A stretch of 40,870 nucleotides of DNA, taken from positions 1 to 40,870 of the forward strand of contig CAMBEJ010000032.1 in the NCBI GenBank assembly GCA_945865375.1, given 5' to 3'. A program made the translations under genes and the position numbers. The stretch is from Akkermansia muciniphila. Its GTDB lineage: Bacteria; Verrucomicrobiota; Verrucomicrobiia; Limisphaerales; F1-80-MAGS106. Below, one piece after another: positions 1 through 7,737 of the stretch; position 1 is the stretch's first letter; each line of letters starts with the position of its first letter. The notes under the pieces were generated by a model, which made no database searches, was not told the DNA's origin, and saw nothing but the letters and a program-made list of their open reading frames with translations.

Positions 1-91
1 GCCATCCTGGCCGCAGCAGCCGCGAACACTGACGCTGCCTCGAGAGAATCCCACGCGTTTGCAGAATCGAAGCTGCTGCGGCCAGGATGGC
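1..91. repeat. Palindromic intergenic repeat (20-bp perfect arms)
   Basis: Bases 1-20 (GCCATCCTGGCCGCAGCAGC) are the exact reverse complement of bases 72-91, with a 51-base spacer. The window starts at the left arm, so the element may extend further. It lies just beyond the 3' end of the oxidoreductase gene on the minus strand. The short reading frame across it has no protein-like features. Its look is that of a dispersed palindromic repeat, but only one copy is in the window, so the repeat status is inferred. Confidence 0.6.
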
Positions 92-143
92 CGCGCGCCG
101 ACGCTTCCCGAGAAATCCTCGCGTCGCGAAAATTCTGGCGTGT

Positions 144-239
144 TGTCTCACGGAGACACGAGGCTCCAATCCTCTCCGGTTTCGCGTGGTTCGCGGTTTC
201 ACCGACTTTGCTCGCCTCAGAGGCTCCATCCCTTCCGGT
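144..239. repeat. Small hairpin and imperfect direct repeat
   Basis: Bases 144-158 form a perfect 6-bp stem with a 3-base loop (TGTCTC-ACG-GAGACA). Two imperfect copies of a 20-21 base unit follow at 160-180 and 220-239 (GAGGCTCCA, then TCC..TCCGGT), 60 bases apart. The second copy enters the 3' end of the oxidoreductase gene. Together with 1-91 this makes the first 240 bases a small cluster of repeats with no gene of its own. Confidence 0.4.
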
Positions 240-1500
240 AATGGTGGTGGATGAATTCGTCAGCCTCGCGACAATTGGGGGCGCTTAATTTCGCTGAGTC
301 CCACTCGAGTTTCCTTTGAACTCGATACGCCACATTGCCCAGAAGCGCGGCTTCCGTGAGAGCGCCTGAGTAGTCGAAGTTGCAAGTGGTTGTCCCACCG
401 TTCTTGATCGCGTTGACCCATTCCTTGTGGTGACCGATCGAGTCGGGAATCGTCTTCGCTGGCGGCACGAACCCTTCGAAATCCTTTTCCGGAAGAAGCT
501 TGAACCGTCCGTAATCGGCGACGAGCATGCCTTTGGTTCCGATGAAGAGCACACCACTTTTCCAGTTTGGATAAAGGTGTTCGCGAATAAAGATGGGGTG
601 CTTTCCTCCGTGATACCACGTGAGGGTCACAGGGGGTTTCGCACCGCGCGCAGGATGCTCGAAGCGCACAGCCAACTGCGGTGGCGGCGCCTCAGCATCG
701 ACCGGCGGGCCCTCGAGCGGTTCGGCGCTGAGGGGTGCCCGGAGGTCCAGGGCCCAATGCGGGAGATCCATGTAATGACAACCGAAATCCGCGAGGGAAC
801 CACCTCCGAAAGCCCACCAGTTGCGCCATGCGAAGGGCACGAAGTCCGAGCTGTACGGCTGCTCAGCGACGGGGCCGAGCCAGAGATCATAGTGAATGTG
901 CGCGGGCACGGGCATCGGACGCGGCTTGGGTTTGTCGCCATAGATGGCACCCGCCCATACATGCACATCGCGCACGGGGCCGATTGCCCCGCTCTGGATA
1001 AGCTCCACCACGCGACGGTAATTGTTGCCAGCGTGGATTTGAGTGCCAATTTGAGTGACTCGCTTCATCTCTCTCGCCGTCTCGGTGATGAGACGCGTTT
1101 CAGAAATCGTGCGCGCCAGCGGCTTCTCGCAATAAAGGTGGTGCCCACTTCGGAGAGCGGCGACGGCGGCGACGGCATGAGTGTGATCTGGCGTGGCCAC
1201 AACGATGGCGTCGATATCCTTCTGTTCCACAAGACGGCGGAAGTCGTTGTAGGTCTTTGCCCCGGGAAACTGCTGCTTGGCGGCGGCTAGCTTCTGGTCA
1301 TCAATGTCGCAGAGCGCGACAATATTCTCCTGCTTCAGGTTGGAGATACTGAAGCCCGCCTGACCGGCGGTGCCGATGAATCCGATGTTTAGTTTTTCAT
1401 TGGGCGACACTGCGCCGCGCGCCAATCGCGAGCTGGCTAGGGTGATCCCGGCGGCGGCGGCTTGCTTAAGAAATGTGCGACGAGGGATTTCGGTGATCAT
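217..1500 (-). CDS. Gfo/Idh/MocA family oxidoreductase, Tat-exported
   Basis: Predicted NAD(P)-dependent sugar or polyol oxidoreductase of 427 residues. The N-terminus carries a twin-arginine signal (RRTFLKQAAAAG, about residues 6-17) ending near ASSRLARGA, so the folded enzyme should be exported. A Rossmann nucleotide-binding segment follows (GFIGTAGQAG), then the family hallmark EKP in HLYCEKPLA and a C-terminal alpha/beta substrate domain with GGGSLADFGCHYMDLP. The ATG at 1498-1500 is chosen because it places the Tat motif at the N-terminus; the frame is open further upstream but there runs through a repeat. No Shine-Dalgarno sequence is visible. Exported members of this family are numerous in Verrucomicrobiota and Planctomycetota. 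The substrate cannot be read from the sequence. Confidence 0.93.
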   Translation of the reverse strand: MITEIPRRTFLKQAAAAGITLASSRLARGAVSPNEKLNIGFIGTAGQAGFSISNLKQENIVALCDIDDQKLAAAKQQFPGAKTYNDFRRLVEQKDIDAIVVATPDHTHAVAAVAALRSGHHLYCEKPLARTISETRLITETAREMKRVTQIGTQIHAGNNYRRVVELIQSGAIGPVRDVHVWAGAIYGDKPKPRPMPVPAHIHYDLWLGPVAEQPYSSDFVPFAWRNWWAFGGGSLADFGCHYMDLPHWALDLRAPLSAEPLEGPPVDAEAPPPQLAVRFEHPARGAKPPVTLTWYHGGKHPIFIREHLYPNWKSGVLFIGTKGMLVADYGRFKLLPEKDFEGFVPPAKTIPDSIGHHKEWVNAIKNGGTTTCNFDYSGALTEAALLGNVAYRVQRKLEWDSAKLSAPNCREADEFIHHHYRKGWSL

Positions 1501-1618
1501 GATCCAAGGAGGTTGTTGAATCCGGCCGCGTGAGTCAAGCAGGTGCTTCAAAGCATTGCGACCTAGGATGCAACTCACGTTATCCGAGGTCGCCTCCCCT
1601 GACGCGGGTATCCCGCCG

Positions 1619-1723
1619 CTTAACCACGCTGAAGTGACAGCACGGATAACACGGATAACACGGATGAGGAAAGGGAGCTGAGAGGGATACTTTATCCGTG
1701 CTATCGGTGTCATCCGTGGTTAA
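1619..1723. repeat. Imperfect inverted repeat with CACGGATAA units
   Basis: The outer ends are perfect 9-bp inverted copies, TTAACCACG (1620-1628) and CGTGGTTAA (1715-1723). Inside are tandem CACGGATAA/CACGGATGA units (about 1640-1666) on the left and the related inverted ATCCGTG units on the right. It lies between the divergent oxidoreductase and PQQ-like genes. Translating through it gives low-complexity peptides such as RVIRVIR, which argues against extending the oxidoreductase upstream. A related but decayed sequence is at 8630-8650. The rest of 1501-1852 shows no other recognisable feature; promoters for both flanking genes should lie there. Confidence 0.6.
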
Positions 1724-1852
1724 CTCTTTCCATTTTGCGGTAGGTATTGTCCTCCGGACGACAACTCCCGGAAACCGTGAGTTGCACATGGAGCTGTGGG
1801 GCTGGATAAGAGTTTTAGTTGTGGTTTTATCTCGGCCGTGTATCAACGGGCC

Positions 1853-3127
1853 ATGACGCTTTCGATGCTATGCCACCGGTTCTGCCTTGTCTCCACGGTC
1901 TTCGCGCATGTCGCCTTGTCCGCCGCAGAGCGTGATTGGCCTGAGTTTCGTGGCCTCACAACGCAGGGAATCTCGCGCGCGAAAAATCTCCCACTCACAT
2001 GGAACGCCGCCCCAGGCACCCTCGAAACCAATATCGTCTGGAAAACCGCCCTCAAAGGCGAAGGGTGGTCGTCTCCAGCCCTTCATGACGACCGCATCTA
2101 CCTCACTTCAGCTCTGCCTAGGGTGGACGGCGGCGGCGTCTCCCTGGAAGCCCTTTGCGTCAGCGCTCAAGACGGCAAAATCCTCTGGCAAACGCCTGTG
2201 TTCCTTCAAGAAAAAATCGCCAGCATCCACCGCAAGAACGGGAATGCGAGCCCCACGCCCATCGTCGAAAAAGATCGGCTGTACGTCCACTTCGGCCACA
2301 TGGGCACGGCGTGCTTGAAGCTCGACGGCCAGATCCTCTGGAAAAACATCGAATTCACCTACACCCCCGTCCATGGCAACGGCGGCTCACCCGCCCTGGT
2401 TGATGATCTGCTGGTGTTCAGTTGCGAGGGAGCCGAAAACCCATTCGTGGTGGCTCTCAGCAAGGTGGATGGCACGATTCGCTGGAAAACAGCCCGCACC
2501 ACCGAAGCCAAAAAGAAGTTCTCTTTCTCCACCCCTACAGTCATCGAAGTCCGTGGACGCAAGCAAATCATCAGCCCGGGCAGCGGCGCGGTGTGCGCCT
2601 ACGACCCAAAGGACGGTGCGGAACTCTGGCGGGCTCGCTATGGGGAGGGCTACTCCGTCATCCCCAGACCGGTTTTCGCCAATGGACTCCTTTTTATCGC
2701 AACGGGTTACGATCGGCCCACCGTGTTCGCTGTCAAACCGGACGGGAAAGGCGATGTCACCGATACCCATGTGGTTTGGACCGTCACCCGTGGCGCTCCA
2801 AACACGCCCTCCCTGCTCGTCGTGGAAGACCGCCTCTACATGGTCTCAGACGCTGGGATACTCACCTGCCTCGAAGCCCGCACCGGCAAGGAACTTTGGC
2901 AGGAACGCATTGGAGGCAACTTCTCCGCTTCTCCGATCCTGGCCGAGGGCCGCATTTATCTCCAGAGCGAAGAGGGTGTCGGAACGGTCGTGGATTCAGG
3001 AAAGACTTTCCAGAGGCTCGCTCAAAACGATCTGGGTGAACGATCCCTAGCCTCGTATGCTGCGGCAGATGGAGTGTTATTTATCCGCACCGCGAACCAC
3101 CTGTTTAGGGTGGGCTCCACGAAATAG
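1853..3127 (+). CDS. PQQ-binding-like beta-propeller repeat protein, secreted
   Basis: A 424-residue protein with a signal peptide (MTLSMLCHRFCLVSTVFAHV, cleavage probably after LSAA) followed by WPEFRG, the usual opening of secreted PQQ-like propellers in PVC bacteria. Repeats of the type 'dG.ilW' recur along the chain: GKILWQTP, DGQILWKN, DGTIRWKT, GAELWRAR, GKELWQER. These mark propeller blades related to BamB and to quinoprotein dehydrogenases. No cysteine pair or metal ligands of a true PQQ dehydrogenase can be pointed to, so enzymatic activity is not implied. The ATG at 1853 is chosen over an in-frame start at 1796 because it puts the hydrophobic segment at the N-terminus. It is divergent from the oxidoreductase and separated from it by repeat sequence. 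Confidence 0.9.
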   Translation: MTLSMLCHRFCLVSTVFAHVALSAAERDWPEFRGLTTQGISRAKNLPLTWNAAPGTLETNIVWKTALKGEGWSSPALHDDRIYLTSALPRVDGGGVSLEALCVSAQDGKILWQTPVFLQEKIASIHRKNGNASPTPIVEKDRLYVHFGHMGTACLKLDGQILWKNIEFTYTPVHGNGGSPALVDDLLVFSCEGAENPFVVALSKVDGTIRWKTARTTEAKKKFSFSTPTVIEVRGRKQIISPGSGAVCAYDPKDGAELWRARYGEGYSVIPRPVFANGLLFIATGYDRPTVFAVKPDGKGDVTDTHVVWTVTRGAPNTPSLLVVEDRLYMVSDAGILTCLEARTGKELWQERIGGNFSASPILAEGRIYLQSEEGVGTVVDSGKTFQRLAQNDLGERSLASYAAADGVLFIRTANHLFRVGSTK

Positions 3128-3279
3128 TTAAAAAGCTGAAAGTTAAAACCTGGGATCAATTTAGGCTTGGTGCTTTTTCCCCTGGTGCTTTTCCTCTTTC
3201 AACTTTCCGGTCTCAAACTATAGTGCCGCCTTCGGTCCGGTCAAGAAACGGTCCAGAGATCATGAGTCCATTTTGAATT
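3128..3279. other. Intergenic region with weak inverted and direct repeats
   Basis: This gap of about 150 bases holds an imperfect inverted pair (GAAAGTTAAAA near 3139 and TTTCAACTTTC near 3198) and two near-identical copies of TGGTGCTTTTTCC/TGGTGCTTTTCC about 14 bases apart. It could contain the end of the PQQ-like transcript and the promoter of the aldolase gene, but no convincing terminator or promoter stands out. Confidence 0.3.
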
Positions 3280-4245
3280 ATGCCACTGACACACACACGA
3301 GATCTATTCGCTAAAGCCCTTAAAGGCAAGTATGCCCTAGGAGCCTTCAACGTGAACAACATGGAACTGCTCCAGGCAATCGTCGAAGCGTGCGAGGAGG
3401 AAAAAGCACCCGTCATGCTCCAAATTTCAAAGGGTGCCCGTCAGTACGCCAACCCGGTTTACCTCAAGAAACTGATCGAAGCGGCTGTCAGCCTGACCCA
3501 TATTCCGATTGCCGTCCATCTCGACCACGGGGACTCGTTCGAACTGTGCAAGGAATGCATCGACGAGGGGTTCACCAGCGTGATGATCGACGCCTCGCAC
3601 GAGCCTTTTGAGAAAAATGTCGAAGTGTGCCGCAGAGTAGTGGACTACGCTCATCAACATAACTGCGTGGTGGAAGGAGAGCTCGGGCATCTTGTGGGTG
3701 CCCAGTTCGACGACGGTGAAGAAGGCGGCAACTACTCCGTGGGCGGCCACTACACCCACCCCGAGGAAGCGATCAGGTTCGTGAAGGAATCCGGCGTGGA
3801 TTCCCTCGCGGTTGCGATCGGCAACTCGCACGGTGCTTACAAGTTCAAGGGAGAACAACATCTGGATCTCGAGCGCCTCAAAGCCATCAAAAAAGCTCTC
3901 AGTGACGCCGGCCTTGGAGACTACCCTCTGGTCCTCCATGGAGCCTCCAGTGTGCCCAAGGATCTCGTTGTCGAAATCAATAAATATGGCGGTCAAATGG
4001 GCGAGGACACCGCAGGCGTGCCCGAGGCGGACATCGAAATCGCACGTCGCGTCGGCTGCACCAAAGTCAACATCGACACCGACCTCCGTCTGGCCATGAC
4101 GGCAGCGATCCGAAAGTGTTTCGCTGAAAATCCGAAGGAATTTGATCCGCGCAAGTATCTCAGCCCTGCCCGAAAGAGCGTCAAAGACCTCGTTCGCCAC
4201 AAGGTCCGCAATGTCCTCTGCTGCGCCGGTCATGCTTTTGACTAG
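3280..4245 (+). CDS. fba: Class II fructose-bisphosphate aldolase
   Basis: Zinc-dependent aldolase of 321 residues that cleaves fructose 1,6-bisphosphate to dihydroxyacetone phosphate and glyceraldehyde 3-phosphate in glycolysis and makes it in gluconeogenesis. The opening (LFAKALKGKYALGAFNVNN) is typical. Visible active-site elements are Asp82 and zinc ligand His83 in HLDHGD, the acidic VEGELG segment (131-136), zinc ligand His184 in GNSHG, His220 in LHGAS, and NIDTDLR (264-270), which contacts the phosphate. Length and order fit the family. It is a cytoplasmic enzyme. A tagatose-bisphosphate aldolase role is possible for this superfamily, but nothing nearby supports it. The ABC ATPase gene follows after 15 bases, so the two may be co-transcribed. 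Confidence 0.97.
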   Translation: MPLTHTRDLFAKALKGKYALGAFNVNNMELLQAIVEACEEEKAPVMLQISKGARQYANPVYLKKLIEAAVSLTHIPIAVHLDHGDSFELCKECIDEGFTSVMIDASHEPFEKNVEVCRRVVDYAHQHNCVVEGELGHLVGAQFDDGEEGGNYSVGGHYTHPEEAIRFVKESGVDSLAVAIGNSHGAYKFKGEQHLDLERLKAIKKALSDAGLGDYPLVLHGASSVPKDLVVEINKYGGQMGEDTAGVPEADIEIARRVGCTKVNIDTDLRLAMTAAIRKCFAENPKEFDPRKYLSPARKSVKDLVRHKVRNVLCCAGHAFD

Positions 4246-4260
4246 GCCATACCGGCCACT

Positions 4261-4950
4261 GTGGAGCCTCTCTTACAACTTCTCAACGTCTCAAAGACTT
4301 ACCGGACCGGGCGGGATGTAGAACCGCTCCATGTCTTGCGCGCCGTGACGCTCTCAGTCCACCAGGCGGAATCGCTGGCGATCGTGGGGCCGTCCGGGTC
4401 GGGGAAGAGCACCCTGCTTAACATCATGGGCACTCTCGACCGACCCTCCGGCGGCACAATCCGTTTCGACGGCCGTGACATCTCCACGCTCGATGACACG
4501 GAGCTGGCCTTGGTGCGGAACCATAAAATTGGGTTCATCTTCCAAGCCCATCACCTGCTTCCTCATTGCAGCGTGCTGGAAAACGTGTTGATCCCGACCC
4601 TCGCAAAATGCTCCATTGTGACTCCTGTCTTGGCCTTGGAGAGGGCTAAGCGCCTGCTTGACCGTGTCGGGCTTTCGCCGCGCCTTGACCACCGTCCAGC
4701 CCAGCTTTCGGGGGGTGAACGCCAGCGCGTCGCGGTCGTCAGAGCTTTGATAAACACTCCGAAACTGCTCTTGGCGGATGAACCCACCGGGGCACTCGAC
4801 CGAGTTTCCGCCACGAACCTGGCGCTGTTGCTGGTCGACCTCAACCGTGAGGAAAAAACCACCTTGGTTGTGGTCACCCATTCCCTCGAACTCTCAAAAC
4901 TCATGGCCCGTCAGTTCGAGGCCAGCGACGGGGTTCTCCGCGAAACTTAA
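4261..4950 (+). CDS. ABC transporter ATP-binding protein, LolD/MacB type
   Basis: A 229-residue ABC ATPase with all motifs present: Walker A GPSGSGKST (43-51), Q-loop in FIFQAHHLLP (Gln95), signature LSGGERQRV (149-157), Walker B LLLADEPTGALD (169-180, catalytic Glu174) and H-loop His207. The spacing and the wording GTLDRPSGG are those of the LolD/MacB/FtsE group, which powers lipoprotein release, efflux or cell-division complexes. The start is GTG at 4261, 15 bases after the aldolase. No permease (LolC/E or MacB membrane part) is adjacent: the next gene is a protease. The partner must be encoded elsewhere, so a specific role such as lipoprotein sorting stays an inference from family resemblance. 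Confidence 0.9.
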   Translation: MEPLLQLLNVSKTYRTGRDVEPLHVLRAVTLSVHQAESLAIVGPSGSGKSTLLNIMGTLDRPSGGTIRFDGRDISTLDDTELALVRNHKIGFIFQAHHLLPHCSVLENVLIPTLAKCSIVTPVLALERAKRLLDRVGLSPRLDHRPAQLSGGERQRVAVVRALINTPKLLLADEPTGALDRVSATNLALLLVDLNREEKTTLVVVTHSLELSKLMARQFEASDGVLRET

Positions 4951-4986
4951 CCCGTCGTTTGTCAGAGTTCACCCTCCTTACACAGC

Positions 4987-7737
4987 GTGACCACGTCCCC
5001 TTTGCCTTTTTATCGAGATCGCTCCGTAATTCCCTCCAAATGGTTAAGGGATGTTTTGTTTGCCCTCCTGCTCGGGCCCATGCTGGCGTGTTGCCAGTCC
5101 ACGGAGGGTGAGACGTTCTTATTCAAGGAACCCGCTCTTCGGACCTACGTGCTGACCGCCGTGCCACCGCCTTCCAAACCCCTGCCGCCAACCCTCCTAT
5201 CCACCGCAACGCGACTCCTCGCCGCCTCACGGGATGGCTCCGCCAACCGCGTCCACCTAAGCCACAGGATTCTTCTCCGGACTTCACCCGACACGACCCC
5301 CGAACAATTACTCGACTCGGTGGGCTCCACTTTGAAGATCTCTCGCAGGCTGGACACGAGACTCGCAATTCTCGAAGCACTCGACCCGCTCGCAGCCGCA
5401 CGGGAATGCGAACGCCTGTCGAAGCTCCCAGGCGCTGAAGTGTGCCGCCCGATTCTCCACCGCCCAATGGGCCGTCACCATGCCTACGCCCCTGCGCCGA
5501 ACGATCTCTTTTTCCCGCAGCAGTGGCACCTCGAAAATCGCAACCCGCAAACCGGTGGTCGCACCGGCGTCGACCTCAACATCCGCTCCGCATGGTCCGT
5601 CAGCCGGGGGGCAGGAGTCGTCATCGGCATGGGCGATGACGGAGTCGATTCTAGCCATCCTGATCTGGCACCGCAAGCGGCCGCAGGGCTGCAATTCAAC
5701 TTCGTCAACCTCAGCGCCGACGGCAGCCCCATTGCTTTCAATTCCAACCACGGAACCGCCGTCGCAGGCATCCTTGCCGCGTCTGCCAACAACCAAATCG
5801 GGATCTCAGGCACCGCCCCGGCAGCGAAGATCGCAAGCTGGGTCATCTTCGATCAAAACGATTTTCCGGCTAGCGAGGAGCGGCTCATGGATATGTTCCA
5901 GTACCAATCCAACGTGGTTGCCGTTCAAAACCATAGCTGGGGGAACCCGAACCCGTCCCAGTTGGATGTCGGCATCCTGGAAAGTCGTGGCATTTCCAAC
6001 GCCGTGACTTACGGGCGTGGTGGCCGAGGCGTCGTCATGGTGCGGTCAGCGGGCAACAACAGGGCTGACGGAGGCAATGTCAACGATGACGCTTACGCCA
6101 ACAACCCCCTCATCATCGCGGTTGGCGCCGTTCGTTCGGACGGCCGCTCGACCCGCTACAGCAACCCGGGTGCCTGCCTCCTGGTGTCCGCTCCGAGCGC
6201 CGAATCCAACCAAAGTGGCACTGCCGTCGATCTCGCTTTCCCCTCGCTTTTTACCACCGACCGCGTGGGCTCGGCGGGGTTCAACCAGGTCGGGACGGAA
6301 GCCCATCCGGAGCTCGCTGATTACGCTTTCGACGTGACCGGGTTCACCGGCACCTCCGGTTCCGCCCCTCAAATCGCGGGAATCACCGCCCTGATGTTGT
6401 CCGCCAATCCGCAACTTGGCTACCGCGACGTCCATCAAATTCTGGCCCTGACAAGCCGGCAAACCCATCTCGATGACCCTGACATCCAAACCAATCAAGC
6501 CGGGTTGCGGTTCAGCCACAATTCAGGTTTTGGTGTGCCTGATGCCGGCTACGCGGTTCGTCTCGCTTTAGTGTGGTCAAACCGCCCTCCCGCCACGGTT
6601 CTTTCAGTCTCCATCGCCAACACGATTTCAATCCCAGACGACGGCCTGCGAGTCGTCGTCACCGGTGCCAGTGTTCCGACCAACCTGTTCTCCATCCCAG
6701 CCTTCCCAAGCCTGGGAACTCATCCAGATGCCCCAACTCTAGTAGTTCCCGTCTCCCAGGTCGGGCTTGCTGCCGCGCCCATCAAAACCAACCTTCAAGG
6801 AAGAGGGGCGTTGATCTTACGAAGCTCGGCCACAATCGCGCTCCTGGAACCTTCCATTCACTCTTTTTCAAACAAAATCGCCCAAGCCGCCGCCGCAGGT
6901 GCCTCCTTCGCAATCATTCAGAACGACCGCGACGCCAAGGAACGTATCACGATGGCCGACACAGACTTCGCACCCATCCCCGCAGTGTTCATCGACCAGA
7001 ACAGCGGCGACGCCCTCAGCCTCCTGTTGAAACAACATCCCGAAACCCTTGTCGGCATCGCCACACACCCGGCTCAATACCGTTTTGCGGTCAAGGGTTC
7101 GATACTGATCGAGAATGTCGGCCTGCGACTCGTCACAACTCACAAACGACGCGCCGACCTGCGAATCACTCTCGTGTCCCCATCTGGAACGCGCAGTATT
7201 ATGCAACGCAAGGGATACAGTGTCGGCGGGGGTTTTGAAGAATGGACCTACTATTCCGTGGTGCACTACTTCGAAAGCAACGAAGGAGAATGGACAGTCG
7301 ATGTCACCGACGAAAATCCAGAGCAAACAGGATCACTCTCCAAGGCCACGTTGTTTATGTCCGGCGTTCCCATCGTCGATACCGACAGGGACGGTCTGGA
7401 TGACCGCTGGGAAAAGGCCTACTTCGGATCGCTGAACGCTCAAGCCCATGAAGACCCCGATTTGGACGGCTCCACCAACCTGCTGGAACAACTCCTCGGA
7501 ACGGATCCCCGCATCGATCAAAACGGGCTGGCCTTCACGCTCTCTCCATGGAGCGAGGGGCTGGTGCGCTTGAGCTGGATTGGAAAAGCGAACGCTCGAT
7601 ACGAAATCCGAGGATCCCCGATCGTCAACGGAACCTTCAAGCCTTTGGCAATCGCGGATGGGTCGTTCCCTGAATTCGAGGCTTATTTGCCTTTCAAGGG
7701 CAGCGGTTATTTCTTCGAACTAGCTCCGGCCCCGTAA
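4987..7737 (+). CDS. S8 family serine protease with PA-like, P-type and Asp-rich C-terminal regions
   Basis: A 916-residue predicted exported subtilisin/kexin-type protease starting with GTG. A hydrophobic segment (LRDVLFALLLGPMLACC, 20-36) ends in a lipobox-like MLAC, so it may be a lipoprotein. After a propeptide-like region comes the S8 domain: Asp217 in GMGDDGVDSSHPDL, His255 in NHGTAVAGI, oxyanion Asn357 in SAGNN, Ser457 in GTSGSAPQIAG. An insert that looks like a PA domain follows (about 600-690), then a region resembling a proprotein-convertase P domain (about 700-780: ADLRITLVSPSGTRS), then an Asp-rich calcium-type segment (DTDRDGLDDRWE, near 795) and a beta-rich tail common in Verrucomicrobiota secreted proteins. 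Its 3' end overlaps the convergent isomerase-like gene by 31 bases. The substrate is unknown. Confidence 0.93.
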   Translation: MTTSPLPFYRDRSVIPSKWLRDVLFALLLGPMLACCQSTEGETFLFKEPALRTYVLTAVPPPSKPLPPTLLSTATRLLAASRDGSANRVHLSHRILLRTSPDTTPEQLLDSVGSTLKISRRLDTRLAILEALDPLAAARECERLSKLPGAEVCRPILHRPMGRHHAYAPAPNDLFFPQQWHLENRNPQTGGRTGVDLNIRSAWSVSRGAGVVIGMGDDGVDSSHPDLAPQAAAGLQFNFVNLSADGSPIAFNSNHGTAVAGILAASANNQIGISGTAPAAKIASWVIFDQNDFPASEERLMDMFQYQSNVVAVQNHSWGNPNPSQLDVGILESRGISNAVTYGRGGRGVVMVRSAGNNRADGGNVNDDAYANNPLIIAVGAVRSDGRSTRYSNPGACLLVSAPSAESNQSGTAVDLAFPSLFTTDRVGSAGFNQVGTEAHPELADYAFDVTGFTGTSGSAPQIAGITALMLSANPQLGYRDVHQILALTSRQTHLDDPDIQTNQAGLRFSHNSGFGVPDAGYAVRLALVWSNRPPATVLSVSIANTISIPDDGLRVVVTGASVPTNLFSIPAFPSLGTHPDAPTLVVPVSQVGLAAAPIKTNLQGRGALILRSSATIALLEPSIHSFSNKIAQAAAAGASFAIIQNDRDAKERITMADTDFAPIPAVFIDQNSGDALSLLLKQHPETLVGIATHPAQYRFAVKGSILIENVGLRLVTTHKRRADLRITLVSPSGTRSIMQRKGYSVGGGFEEWTYYSVVHYFESNEGEWTVDVTDENPEQTGSLSKATLFMSGVPIVDTDRDGLDDRWEKAYFGSLNAQAHEDPDLDGSTNLLEQLLGTDPRIDQNGLAFTLSPWSEGLVRLSWIGKANARYEIRGSPIVNGTFKPLAIADGSFPEFEAYLPFKGSGYFFELAPAP

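Noticed and set aside
427-1290. Long plus-strand frame opposite the Gfo/Idh oxidoreductase gene
   Set aside because: It lies wholly antisense to a gene with clear family motifs, has no recognisable domains, and its composition is that of a complementary-strand shadow.
3128-3279. Intrinsic terminator after the PQQ-like gene
   Set aside because: The AAAAAGC/GCTTTTT pairing has a 34-base loop and no GC-rich stem, so it does not fit a normal terminator.
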